DNA from: Bacteroidota bacterium
Lineage (GTDB): Bacteria > Bacteroidota > Bacteroidia > Flavobacteriales > Flavobacteriaceae
DNA length: 54,443 nt
Assembly (NCBI GenBank): GCA_012522045.1
Contig: JAAYLC010000030.1
Location: forward strand, 1 to 54,443
Direction: 5' to 3'
Shown here: positions 18,616-27,057 of the stretch, piece by piece
Numbering within the stretch: position 1 is the stretch's first letter
Layout of the letters: every line of letters starts with the position of its first letter
The notes under the pieces: model-generated
The model's input: the letters and a program-made list of their open reading frames with translations, nothing else
Databases searched by the model: none
What the model was told of the DNA's origin: nothing
Program-made: the position numbers and the translations under genes

Positions 18616-19569
18616 CTATTTAAAGAAAGAATCTACAAATTCAAATTTATTGAACACTTGCAAGTCTTCAACGCCTTCGCCTACTCCTATATATTTAACC
18701 GGAATTTGAAACTGGTCACTAATACCGATTACCACACCTCCTTTTGCAGTGCCATCGAGTTTGGTAACCGCCAATGAGGTGACCTCAGTTGCCGCAGTAA
18801 ATTGTTTGGCTTGTTCGAAAGCATTTTGTCCGGTGGAGCCATCCAACACAAGCAACACTTCGTGGGGTGCATCCGGAACAACTTTTTGCATCACACGTTT
18901 TATTTTGGTGAGCTCATTCATCAAGTTTACTTTGTTGTGAAGACGTCCTGCCGTATCAATGAGGACGACATCGGCTTGTTGAGAAGCTGCACTTTTTAAA
19001 GTATCAAAAGCAACGCTGGCAGGATCACTCCCCATTCCTTGTTTGACAATGGGAACTCCGGTTCGGTCGGCCCAGATTTGCAATTGATCCACTGCCGCTG
19101 CACGAAAGGTATCAGCAGCACCCAAAACAACAGATTTTCCGGATTTTTTAAATTGATGGGCGAGTTTTCCGATGGTCGTCGTTTTCCCAACACCGTTCAC
19201 ACCCACTACCATTATTACATATGGTTTTTTGTCGGAAGGCACATGAAAGTCGGTGGCATTTCCTGAATCGATTTCATTTAACAAGGAAGCGATTTCTTCT
19301 CGTAAAATTCTGTTGAGCTCTTCCGTTCCTACATATTTATCTCTCGCTACGCGTGCTTCTATACGTTCAATAATTTTTAAAGTGGTTGCCACACCAACAT
19401 CGCTGGAAACCAACACTTCTTCCAAATTGTCTAAAACAGCATCGTCAACCTTACTTTTTCCGGCAACGGCTCTGCTTAATTTATCAAAGAAGGAAGTTTT
19501 GCTTTTCTCAAGGCCTTTGTCAAGGGTTTCTTTTTTTTCTTTTGAGAATATTTTTTTAAAGAAGCTCAT
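18616..19569 (-). CDS. ftsY: Signal recognition particle receptor FtsY
   Basis: A 317-residue SRP-type GTPase that docks ribosome-SRP complexes at the inner membrane for co-translational insertion. The short basic N-terminus (FFKKIFSKEKKE) replaces the long acidic A domain of E. coli, as is usual in this phylum. The N domain (about 20-100) is followed by the G domain: GVNGVGKTTTIGKLA (G1), DTFRAAAVDQL, DTAGRLHNK (G3), TKLDGTAKGG (G4) and GVGEGVEDLQVFN at the end. All motifs are intact. Downstream of the ribosomal-protein run, but a terminator (19744-19781) separates them. Confidence 0.96.
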   Translation of the reverse strand: MSFFKKIFSKEKKETLDKGLEKSKTSFFDKLSRAVAGKSKVDDAVLDNLEEVLVSSDVGVATTLKIIERIEARVARDKYVGTEELNRILREEIASLLNEIDSGNATDFHVPSDKKPYVIMVVGVNGVGKTTTIGKLAHQFKKSGKSVVLGAADTFRAAAVDQLQIWADRTGVPIVKQGMGSDPASVAFDTLKSAASQQADVVLIDTAGRLHNKVNLMNELTKIKRVMQKVVPDAPHEVLLVLDGSTGQNAFEQAKQFTAATEVTSLAVTKLDGTAKGGVVIGISDQFQIPVKYIGVGEGVEDLQVFNKFEFVDSFFK

Positions 19570-19619
19570 AGATAATATTAACTTAAGTAAAAAGTTTTAA
19601 AAAAGTGAATGCCACTAGA

Positions 19620-19627
19620 CAAAGATA
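19620..19627 (-). promoter_or_regulatory. -7 box upstream of ftsY
   Basis: Minus-strand TATCTTTG is a perfect TAnnTTTG box about 50 bases before the ftsY ATG. No TTG is found at the expected distance. Confidence 0.4.
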
Positions 19628-19743
19628 CATAAAAAAGGAAGTGTTTTTAACATAAGTTTGCGGAGGATTTCTGCTTTTAAACAAATGCGAGAAATCAATC
19701 TAAAACGCATTTGGAGTGTGTTGCAGTATGTCGAGTAGGACAT

Positions 19744-19781
19744 AAAAAAACTACCTATGATAGCAAAATCACAGATAGTTT
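19744..19781 (-). terminator. Terminator of the rpmB-rpmG-DUF4295 operon
   Basis: A 13-bp stem with two mismatches (19781-19769 with 19760-19748, loop of 8) is followed on the minus strand by a run of T. It lies 27 bases after the DUF4295 stop and isolates ftsY. Confidence 0.75.
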
Positions 19782-19807
19782 AAAATATCTTTACTTGTAA
19801 CGTTTGT

Positions 19808-19963
19808 TTACTTCTGTTTCCCCAACCAATCATTTACCATCTCAGGCGGAAGAATGGTTTCTTTAAATATATAGGCTCCCGTTTTATCTGACCTCACCAT
19901 TTTAATGGCTTTAGTCATCCGTCTAGAACCTGTTTGTAATGTTGCAACTGATTTTTTTGCCAT
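19808..19963 (-). CDS. DUF4295 domain-containing small protein
   Basis: A 51-residue basic protein starting MAKKSVATLQTGSRRMTKAIK and ending NDWLGKQK, which I recognise as the DUF4295 family. In Bacteroidota this small protein is encoded just after rpmG, which is its position here (39 bases downstream). Its length, basic charge and position suggest a ribosome-associated role, but the function is not established. It is the last gene before a hairpin terminator. Confidence 0.9.
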   Translation of the reverse strand: MAKKSVATLQTGSRRMTKAIKMVRSDKTGAYIFKETILPPEMVNDWLGKQK

Positions 19964-20002
19964 TTCTAATATTTTTAAACCCTTATAAAATTTAAGGAGT
20001 TA

Positions 20003-20185
20003 TTATTTAATTTCTTTATGAACAGTCATACGCTTCAGAATGGGATTGAATTTTTTCATTTCCAATCTGTCCGGTGTGTTCTTTTTATTTTTAGTAGTAA
20101 TGTAGCGTGAAGTTCCCGGCATTCCGGACTCTTTATGCTCTGTACACTCTAATATAACCTGTACTCTATTTCCTTTTTTAGCCAT
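20003..20185 (-). CDS. rpmG: 50S ribosomal protein bL33
   Basis: A 60-residue large-subunit ribosomal protein: [18 protein letters not shown], then [23 protein letters not shown] and a basic tail. Only one Cys is present, so this is the zinc-free form that lacks the two CxxC pairs. It lies 25 bases after rpmB and 39 before the DUF4295 gene. Confidence 0.97.
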   Translation of the reverse strand: MAKKGNRVQVILECTEHKESGMPGTSRYITTKNKKNTPDRLEMKKFNPILKRMTVHKEIK

Positions 20186-20210
20186 AATAACAGACTTTTA
20201 TTTTTTGCGC

Positions 20211-20450
20211 TTATTTAGTCAAATATCCTTTCTGACGGGCTTCTTTAAGAACTGCAGAAATCCCTTTCTTGTTGATATCTTTAATTGCTGATGCAGAAAC
20301 GCGAAGTGTAATCCATTTATCTTCTTCAGGAATGTAAAAACGCTTCTTTAGCAAATTTACATTAAATTTACGCTTCGTCTTATTGATTGCGTGAGAAACG
20401 TTATTTCCCACCATTGCTCTTTTTCCGGTAAGCTCACAAACTCTTGACAT
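20211..20450 (-). CDS. rpmB: 50S ribosomal protein bL28
   Basis: A 79-residue large-subunit protein: MSRVCELTGKRAMVGNNVSHAINKTKRKF, then WITLRVSASAIKDINKKG, both family signatures. It is the first gene of the three-gene run, with a full promoter 34 bases upstream of the ATG. Confidence 0.97.
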   Translation of the reverse strand: MSRVCELTGKRAMVGNNVSHAINKTKRKFNVNLLKKRFYIPEEDKWITLRVSASAIKDINKKGISAVLKEARQKGYLTK

Positions 20451-20791
20451 TGTCTTACGAATTAGTTATTTAAAAACAAGGTGCAAAAATATTTAAACTT
20501 ATCGGGATACACAAAAATATACGATTGTTTTTTGTCTGTAATTTAAAAACAAGCAGACTTTCTCCCCTACTCCTTTATATATATGTATTGCTCTTAAATT
20601 TTTATCCAAAAATAATCTTTTACACCCGCTCCGGCAATCCTTTTAAAATTTTACACTATTACACAAAACTGTGTATTTATTACACGCTTTGCATCATTGA
20701 CCTCCCCAACGAAACTCTGATTTACAACTATTTACATAAAAGGCACACCGATTGCCTAAATAGCACACAGTAATCAATTTTTATAATTATT
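20451..20791. other. 341-base gap between divergent rpmB and the GT2 gene
   Basis: The rpmB promoter fills the left end. The rest has TTACAC at 20620, 20651, 20659 and 20680 and an inverted copy GTGTA at 20671-20675. No clear TTG/TAnnTTTG promoter faces the glycosyltransferase. An 82-codon frame (20525-20773) has no protein character. Confidence 0.4.
20484..20514 (-). promoter_or_regulatory. Promoter of rpmB-rpmG-DUF4295
   Basis: Minus-strand TTG (20514-20512), a 20-base spacer and TATTTTTG (20491-20484) are a complete consensus match, giving a leader of about 27 bases before the rpmB ATG. Confidence 0.65.
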
Positions 20792-22183
20792 ATGAACATC
20801 CAAACGGAAGTAAAGACCAATTTTCAAGAAAATATAAAAGCCAAGAAAAAAGTTTCCAATCCATGGGCACTGTTTGTCTTAGGAAGTTCTTTTCTGTTGA
20901 TGATTATTGCTTCTTATCTCTTTTTCAATTTACAAGATGATTTTATGCAGTTTCGTGAAGATCGTTTAAACTCAACGATTGGAGCACTATTTTTATACAT
21001 TGCAACAGGTCTTTTCGTCTTTAATGCGTTGTTTTTTCTATATACGGTGGTTCGCTATTTCAAATATAAACCGATTCCGTCTGTTTCGGATGCAGAATTA
21101 CCCACCACAACGGTCATTGTTCCGGCTTACAATGAAGGAAGACAAGTTTACGACACGCTTTTAAGTTTGGCTTCAAGCGACTACCCTCTCGATAAATTAC
21201 AACTGATAGCCATTGATGATGGCAGCCAAGACGATACGTGGGCATGGATGCAGCGCGCGAAACACCATTTGGGAACTCGCGTTTCTATTTACCAACAACC
21301 AAAAAACAAAGGAAAGCGCCATGCCCTTTATCGTGGGTTTCACTTAGGAACCGGTGACGTTTTTGTAACTGTAGACAGTGATTCTATCGTACGAAAAGAT
21401 ACACTCCGAAACTTAGTAAGTCCGTTTATTGTAGATGAAAACTGTGGAGCAGTTGCCGGAAATATTCGTGTGCTTAACAATCAAAAAGCCCTACTTCCCA
21501 AAATGTTGGATGTGAGTTTTGTGTTGAGTTTTGAATTCGTCCGTTCGGCAGAAAGCAGTTTGAATTCAGTGTTATGTACACCGGGAGCACTTGCTGCTTA
21601 TCGTCGTGAAGCTGTATTTGCGTGTTTGGAAACCTGGATTAATCAGACCTTTATGAGAAAACCTTCCGATATCGGAGAAGATCGAGCGATGACCAATATG
21701 ATATTAAAACAAGGATACAGTGTACTTTTCCAACGAAATGCGTATGCGTATACTGAAGTGCCTGAAAGCTACAAAGGCTTGTATAAAATGTTTATCCGAT
21801 GGAGCCGAAGCAACGTTCGTGAAAATATTGAAATGTCAAAATACGTATTCCGGAACTTTAGAAATGGAAACAAATTTGGACCGCGAATTTTATTCTTAAG
21901 TCAGTCGTTAAAAATAATAATGTGTTACCCGTTTATATTGTTTATGCTGTTCTTTATCATCACCCATCCAATATTGTTTTTAACTTCAACATTGTTTGCC
22001 ATCCTCATCTTTTCTAGTTTCCCGGCATTGTTTTATGCAAAAAGATATTCGGTGTCTGAATCCGTGTGGGCATATACATATAGTATTTTCTACACCTTCG
22101 GATTGTTCTGGATTACACCATACGCCATTGCAACGGCAAGTCGCAGAGGGTGGTTAACCAGAGGACTGAGTGAAAAAAAATAA
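20792..22183 (+). CDS. Processive family 2 glycosyltransferase (HasA/NodC-like)
   Basis: A 463-residue membrane glycosyltransferase of the type that makes and extrudes beta-linked polysaccharides. Two hydrophobic segments (about 25-46 and 63-88) precede the catalytic domain: VIVPAYNEG at 108-116, IDDGS at 141-145, the metal-binding DSD at 195-197, PGALAAYRR, GED at 295-297 (catalytic base) and RW at 336-337 (a shortened QxxRW, here FIRWSRSN). Several C-terminal membrane segments follow. The fold matches hyaluronan, chitin-oligosaccharide and poly-GlcNAc synthases; the sugar cannot be told. It is a lone gene with no polysaccharide export or modification genes beside it, closed by a bidirectional hairpin shared with rimO. 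Confidence 0.85.
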   Translation: MNIQTEVKTNFQENIKAKKKVSNPWALFVLGSSFLLMIIASYLFFNLQDDFMQFREDRLNSTIGALFLYIATGLFVFNALFFLYTVVRYFKYKPIPSVSDAELPTTTVIVPAYNEGRQVYDTLLSLASSDYPLDKLQLIAIDDGSQDDTWAWMQRAKHHLGTRVSIYQQPKNKGKRHALYRGFHLGTGDVFVTVDSDSIVRKDTLRNLVSPFIVDENCGAVAGNIRVLNNQKALLPKMLDVSFVLSFEFVRSAESSLNSVLCTPGALAAYRREAVFACLETWINQTFMRKPSDIGEDRAMTNMILKQGYSVLFQRNAYAYTEVPESYKGLYKMFIRWSRSNVRENIEMSKYVFRNFRNGNKFGPRILFLSQSLKIIMCYPFILFMLFFIITHPILFLTSTLFAILIFSSFPALFYAKRYSVSESVWAYTYSIFYTFGLFWITPYAIATASRRGWLTRGLSEKK

Positions 22184-22299
22184 TGAATTCCCCCTTAATG
22201 GAAAGTGCTCCATTAATTCTATGTGTAGGTTAGTTGCTTCAACCTCTCGTTCTTAAGACCACAACCAAGTCTTAAAAAATGATGTTGACCAATTGATTA

Positions 22300-22336
22300 A
22301 AAAGAGCTTCCTTATCATTAATAAAGAAGCTCTTTT
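22300..22336. terminator. Bidirectional terminator between GT2 and rimO
   Basis: AAAAGAGCTTC (22300-22310) and GAAGCTCTTTT (22326-22336) are a perfect 11-bp inverted repeat with a 15-base loop. It lies between convergent genes, with T runs on both strands. Confidence 0.8.
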
Positions 22337-22400
22337 ACTTTTCACTTTATCTTTTTTAGTTGTTTTTACACAATCTAAAAAAGCCGGAAACAATCGTAAG

Positions 22401-23708
22401 TTATTTTCTTTTTAAAACGGCGTATAAATCAAAATCTTCGGCAGCTGTTATTTCCACATCATAAAAATCACCGGGTCTCAAATACGTTTCATCTGCGTTT
22501 ATCAAAACTTCATTATCCACATTCGGGCTGTCATATTCGGTACGTCCCACAAAATAACCTCCTTCTTTTCGGTCAATCATTACACGCAACGTCTTCCCTA
22601 CTTTCTCTTGATTTAATTCCCAGGAGATTTGAGATTGGATGTCCATAATTTCATTGGCACGTGCCATTTTCACTTCCTCGGGAACATCATCTTCCAACTG
22701 ATACGCATGCGTATTTTCTTCATGACTATAGGTAAAACATCCCAAACGTTCAAAACGTGTTTCGCGCACCCACGCTTTCAGCAAATTAAAATCCGCTTCG
22801 GTTTCACCCGGATACCCTACGATTAAAGTGGTTCGGATTGCTATATCAGGAACCGCTTTGCGGAATTCTTTCAGCAAATTATTCGTTTTTTCTTGAGTCG
22901 TGCCGCGTCGCATCGATTTTAAAATCGGGTCGGAAATGTGTTGCAACGGAATGTCTATGTAATTGCAAATTTTCGGTTCGTTTTTCATCACTTCCAAAAC
23001 ATCCATCGGAAAGCCGGTCGGAAAAGCATAATGCAACCGAATCCACTCGATTCCTTCCACAGCTGCCAATTTTTTCAACAACTCGGCCAAAGCGCGTTTT
23101 TTGTATAAATCCAATCCGTAATAGGTCAAATCTTGTGCAATCAGGATTAATTCTTTCACACCCTTTGCAGCCAGATTTTTGGCTTCTGAAACCAGCTCCT
23201 CCATTTCTCTGCTTTTGTGGGTTCCGCGCATCAGTGGAATTGCACAAAAAGAACACGGTCGGTTGCATCCTTCGGCGATTTTTAAATAAGCGTAATTTTT
23301 CGGCGTGGTCATCAGTCGTTCGCCTACCAATTCATGCTTGTAATCCGCGCCCAGTGCTTTAAGCAATGAAGGCAGTTCTGTAGTACCGAAATATTGATCG
23401 ACATTGGGAATTTCGCGTTCCAAATCCGGCTTGTATCGCTCCGACAAACACCCGGTTACAAAAACCTTATCCACGATTCCTTCTTCTTTCTTTTCAATAT
23501 ATTCCAGAATGGTATTAATACTTTCTTCCTTGGCATTGTTAATGAAGCCACAGGTATTGATTACCACAATATTTCCCGTCTCTTCGTGAACTACTTTTTT
23601 TCCATTGGCTTTTAATTGTCCCATCAACACTTCACTGTCGTACACATTTTTGGAACAACCCAAGGTTACTACATTAATTTTATTTTTCTTTATCGACTTT
23701 GTTCTCAT
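22401..23708 (-). CDS. rimO: Ribosomal protein uS12 methylthiotransferase
   Basis: A 435-residue radical-SAM enzyme that adds a methylthio group to a conserved aspartate of ribosomal protein S12. The N-terminal UPF0004 domain has VVTLGCSKNVYDSE, INTCGF and TGCLSERY, whose Cys bind one 4Fe-4S cluster. The radical-SAM domain has CNRPCSFC (Cys148, 152, 155) and IRTTLIVGYPGETEADF. The C-terminal ~70 residues form the TRAM domain. SKNVYDSE and the RxxTHKSRE-type loop favour RimO over MiaB. It is alone on its strand. Confidence 0.95.
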   Translation of the reverse strand: MRTKSIKKNKINVVTLGCSKNVYDSEVLMGQLKANGKKVVHEETGNIVVINTCGFINNAKEESINTILEYIEKKEEGIVDKVFVTGCLSERYKPDLEREIPNVDQYFGTTELPSLLKALGADYKHELVGERLMTTPKNYAYLKIAEGCNRPCSFCAIPLMRGTHKSREMEELVSEAKNLAAKGVKELILIAQDLTYYGLDLYKKRALAELLKKLAAVEGIEWIRLHYAFPTGFPMDVLEVMKNEPKICNYIDIPLQHISDPILKSMRRGTTQEKTNNLLKEFRKAVPDIAIRTTLIVGYPGETEADFNLLKAWVRETRFERLGCFTYSHEENTHAYQLEDDVPEEVKMARANEIMDIQSQISWELNQEKVGKTLRVMIDRKEGGYFVGRTEYDSPNVDNEVLINADETYLRPGDFYDVEITAAEDFDLYAVLKRK

Positions 23709-23756
23709 AATTGAAATTCAGTTTATTGGCAGTAAATTATCCGCTAAACAAGCGTG

Positions 23757-23764
23757 CAAAGGTA
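23757..23764 (-). promoter_or_regulatory. Possible -7 box of rimO
   Basis: Minus-strand TACCTTTG fits TAnnTTTG about 49 bases before the rimO ATG. No TTG occurs at the right spacing. Confidence 0.33.
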
Positions 23765-23820
23765 AGTGAGAATTCAAGATAAATCTGCTTCATGCGTTCT
23801 AAATGTTTTGCGCAACTTGA

Positions 23821-23850
23821 TTGACATAAAAAATAAAAGGATTAGTTTTG
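23821..23850 (+). promoter_or_regulatory. Promoter of the GNAT-like gene; decides its start
   Basis: TTG (23821-23823, in TTGACA), a 19-base spacer and TAGTTTTG (23843-23850) are an ideal consensus match. Initiation near 23857 leaves almost no leader for the ATG at 23861, but about 43 bases for the ATG at 23900. Confidence 0.65.
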
Positions 23851-23899
23851 TGAAAATCTCATGAACCAACCGCTAACTAAACGTATATTTTTAAATTTT

Positions 23900-25063
23900 A
23901 TGCAAGCAGTTTTAGTTACCGATAAAAAAACTTTAAAACATTTTCATCGGATTCCATCGATAATTTATTCAGACGACCCTAATTATATCCCGCACTTGTT
24001 TCAAGACATAGACAAACTTTTTGATCCTTCTAAAAATAAATTATTGAGAAAAGGAAAGGCAAGACGATGGATTTTTCTAAATGAAAACGAAAAATTGGTT
24101 GGTCGCATTGCTGCTTTTATCAATCCAAAAACAGCATACTCGGGAAAACAACCTACCGGCGGAATCGGTTTTTTTGAATGCATCAACAATCAAAAAACTG
24201 CTGATTTTATTTTGGATACGGCAAAAAACTGGTTGGAACAAGAAGGAATGGAAGCCATGGACGGTCCGATAAATTTTGGAGAACGCAATCAATTTTGGGG
24301 ACTGCTGATAAAAAATTTTGAAGCTCCGCCTTCCTACGGCATGAACTACAATCCGCCCTATTATCAAAAATTGTTCGAAAATTACGGATTTCAAACATAT
24401 TTTGAACAATATGTTTATAAACGTCCGATACTCATGCCGGTTCAGGAAGTGTTTAAACGAAAATCCAAGAAAATTAAATCTAATGAAGAAATCCGCGTCA
24501 CCAATATTGTCGGTATTCCGCTGAATCAAGTAGTGGAAGATTTCCGAACCGTTTACAATGCTGCATGGGGCGGGCACAATCATTTTAAACCGATCACCCT
24601 TGCAGCGGCTCAAAAAATCATTTTTTCTTTAAAACCTGTCATCGATCCGCGCATCGTCATTTTTGCCTATTATCGGGATGAACCTATCGGATTTTTTATA
24701 AACATTCCCGAACTGAACGAAATTTTTAAATATGTCAACGGCAAATTAAACTGGATAGGAAAACTCAAATTCCTCTATCACAAATGGAGACAAACTCCGC
24801 GTACCATGGTGGGGATCGTTTTTGGTGTTTCGCTTGATTGGCAAGGCGAAGGTGTGGAAAGCGCCATGATTGAATGGGCAGGAAATTACCTGACAAAAAA
24901 CACCAATTACAGAGAGATTGTGATGACTTGGATTGGAGATTTTAATCCAAAAATGCTAAAGGTCTGTCAAAACCTGGGAGCGAAACGTTTCAGAGAATTA
25001 AAGACCTATCGCTACCTTTTTGATCGGACAAAAGTCTTTGAACGCGCCCCTATTATAACTTAA
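23900..25063 (+). CDS. GNAT-superfamily N-acetyltransferase-like protein
   Basis: A 387-residue protein of a family common in Bacteroidota, annotated as GNAT-like. Segments I recognise are LKHFHRIPSIIYSDDPNYIPHLFQD near the start, GKARRWIFLNENEKLVGRIAAFIN, GGIGFFECINNQKTADFILDTAKNWL and MDGPINFGERNQFWGLLI. The C-terminal half carries EPIGFFINIPELNEI and EGVESAMIEW. The frame opens at 23861, but the canonical promoter ends only 10 bases before that codon, and MQAVLVTDKKTLKHF at 23900 resembles family N-termini. No substrate is known to me. It is probably monocistronic, since the next gene has its own -7 box. Confidence 0.78.
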   Translation: MQAVLVTDKKTLKHFHRIPSIIYSDDPNYIPHLFQDIDKLFDPSKNKLLRKGKARRWIFLNENEKLVGRIAAFINPKTAYSGKQPTGGIGFFECINNQKTADFILDTAKNWLEQEGMEAMDGPINFGERNQFWGLLIKNFEAPPSYGMNYNPPYYQKLFENYGFQTYFEQYVYKRPILMPVQEVFKRKSKKIKSNEEIRVTNIVGIPLNQVVEDFRTVYNAAWGGHNHFKPITLAAAQKIIFSLKPVIDPRIVIFAYYRDEPIGFFINIPELNEIFKYVNGKLNWIGKLKFLYHKWRQTPRTMVGIVFGVSLDWQGEGVESAMIEWAGNYLTKNTNYREIVMTWIGDFNPKMLKVCQNLGAKRFRELKTYRYLFDRTKVFERAPIIT

Positions 25064-25070
25064 AATCAAA

Positions 25071-25096
25071 TTGGTATCACAATTTTAATAACTTTG
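25071..25096 (+). promoter_or_regulatory. Possible promoter of the S9 peptidase gene
   Basis: TAACTTTG (25089-25096) fits the -7 box. A TTG at 25071-25073 is only 15 bases upstream, shorter than the usual 17-23. The ATG at 25121 is 24 bases further on. Confidence 0.38.
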
Positions 25097-25120
25097 CAGT
25101 TTTACAAAAATCAATAACCG

Positions 25121-27019
25121 ATGAAAAGAATTTTTTTTGTGTTAACACTTATGAGTGCCGGATTAACTTACGCCCAACAAACAATGACTCCGGAATTGCT
25201 GTGGCAAGTAAAACGCGTGAGCCCTATCGGGTTGTCTGAAAATGGCAACGATTTATTTTATAAAGTCACCCTTCCGAATGTGGAAAAGAACACCTCGGAA
25301 ACCAAATATTATAAAATGCCGGTAAGCGGAGGAAAAGGAATAGAAATTAGTGAAGAAGAAGTAAAAGCTGTCGATAAAAACATTTCTCCGGATGGAAACC
25401 ACAAACTGTTTCACAAAGAAGTTCATCTGAAAGATATTAAAGGTTCAGATATTTATAAGGATCTTCCTCAAAGCGATGTGTATGTTTACAATTCATTGGA
25501 TTACAGACATTGGGACACATTTAACGAAGGGAAATTCAATCATGTTTTTTATAAAAACTTAGAAACCGGCGCTGAAGTAGACATCATGGAAAATGAACCT
25601 TATTATTCTCCTCAAGCTCCTTTTGGAGGAAGTGAAGATTATATCTGGGCACCCGATGGCGAACATATTTATTACGTAAGCAAAAAAGAAGAAGGCACGG
25701 CTTATGCAACAAGCACCAACACAGATATTTACAAATACAATTTAAAATCCGGCAATACTGAAAACATCACTCAAGACAACAAAGGATACGACACGAATCC
25801 TGCTTTCTCAGATAAAGGGGTGTTGGCGTATTTGCAAATGAAAACCGAAGGATATGAAGCCGACAAAAACGACATTATTGTTTTGGAAAACGGAATCAAG
25901 CGAAATCTTACGACACATTGGGATGAGACGGTATTCAGTTTCAAATGGGCAAAAAACGGAAAAGAAATTTATTTTACAGCGCCCACCGACGGAACCATCC
26001 AATTGTTTAAAGTAGATTATCCCGGACGCACCAAAAAAATGCCCCATGTGGAGCAGCTTTCAGACGGACAATTTGATGTTACGGGAATTGTGGGAGAAGT
26101 TAAAGGCGCACTTATCGTTACCCGCACCGATATGAATCGTGCAACGGAAATTTTTTCATTTGATTTAAAAAAGAAAAACTTCACTCCTTTGACGCAAGAG
26201 AATGACGAATTCTACTCGAAATTGGATTTGCCTCAAGTCGAAAAACGATATGTTACCACAAAGGACGGAAAACGCATGCTTGTTTGGGTGATTCTTCCTC
26301 CAAATTTTGATAAATCCAAGAAGTATCCCACGTTGTTATATGCACAAGGAGGACCGCAATCACCGTTGTCTCAGTTTTACTCTTTCCGTTGGAATTTCCA
26401 ACTCATGGCTTCACAAGGTTATATTGTGGTAGCTCCCAACCGACGCGGAATGCCGGGTCATGGCGTGGAATGGAACGCCGAAATAAGCAAAAACTGGGGA
26501 GCCGGTGCCATGCAAGATTACCTTGATGCAATTGATGCACTGTCTAAAGAACCTTATGTCGATTCTGACCGTTTAGGAGCAGTTGGCGCCAGTTTTGGAG
26601 GCTATTCGGTGTTTTGGTTGGCAGGAAATCACAACAACAGGTTTAAATCTTTTATATCACATAACGGTGTTTTTGACAATCGCGCGATGTACGGAACCAC
26701 CGAAGAATTATTTTTTGTAAACCACGATATGGGCGGTCCTTACTGGGAAAAAGACAATGCCGACGCACAAAAAGCATTCAACGAATACAATCCCATCAAT
26801 TATGTGGCAAACTGGAATACACCCATTCTGATAATTCAAGGAGGCAGAGATTACCGCGTTCCTATTGAACAAGGTTTGGGAGCATTCCAAGCCGCACAAT
26901 TGCAAGGAATTAAAAGCAGATTGTTGTATTTTCCCGATGAGAATCACTGGATTTTAACTCCTCAAAATGCAATTGCTTGGCAACGTCAATTTTTTGATTG
27001 GTTAAAAGAAACATTGTAA
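25121..27019 (+). CDS. S9 family serine peptidase (prolyl oligopeptidase/DPP type)
   Basis: A 632-residue exported peptidase. The signal peptide is MKRIFFVLTLMSAGLTYAQ. Residues 20 to about 350 form a WD40-like beta-propeller (SPDGNHKLF, WAPDGEHIYYVS, WAKNGKEIYFTAPTDG) that screens access to the active site. The alpha/beta-hydrolase domain follows, with nucleophile Ser491 in GASFGGYS, Asp577 in GGRDYRVP and His609 in DENHWI, so the catalytic triad is complete. Such enzymes release dipeptides or acyl-amino acids from oligopeptides in the periplasm. It begins a run with the thioredoxin-like, map and methyltransferase genes, with gaps of 36-39 bases. Confidence 0.93.
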   Translation: MKRIFFVLTLMSAGLTYAQQTMTPELLWQVKRVSPIGLSENGNDLFYKVTLPNVEKNTSETKYYKMPVSGGKGIEISEEEVKAVDKNISPDGNHKLFHKEVHLKDIKGSDIYKDLPQSDVYVYNSLDYRHWDTFNEGKFNHVFYKNLETGAEVDIMENEPYYSPQAPFGGSEDYIWAPDGEHIYYVSKKEEGTAYATSTNTDIYKYNLKSGNTENITQDNKGYDTNPAFSDKGVLAYLQMKTEGYEADKNDIIVLENGIKRNLTTHWDETVFSFKWAKNGKEIYFTAPTDGTIQLFKVDYPGRTKKMPHVEQLSDGQFDVTGIVGEVKGALIVTRTDMNRATEIFSFDLKKKNFTPLTQENDEFYSKLDLPQVEKRYVTTKDGKRMLVWVILPPNFDKSKKYPTLLYAQGGPQSPLSQFYSFRWNFQLMASQGYIVVAPNRRGMPGHGVEWNAEISKNWGAGAMQDYLDAIDALSKEPYVDSDRLGAVGASFGGYSVFWLAGNHNNRFKSFISHNGVFDNRAMYGTTEELFFVNHDMGGPYWEKDNADAQKAFNEYNPINYVANWNTPILIIQGGRDYRVPIEQGLGAFQAAQLQGIKSRLLYFPDENHWILTPQNAIAWQRQFFDWLKETL

Positions 27020-27057
27020 TTCGTTAAAACCGGCACTCAATTTTAATATAAACACAG

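Noticed and set aside
20525-20773. 82-codon plus-strand frame
   Set aside because: Low-complexity Tyr/Leu/Ile-rich translation, overlapping the rpmB promoter region, with no recognisable protein features.
22838-23362. 174-codon frame opposite rimO
   Set aside because: Antisense shadow of a confidently identified gene, with no family resemblance.
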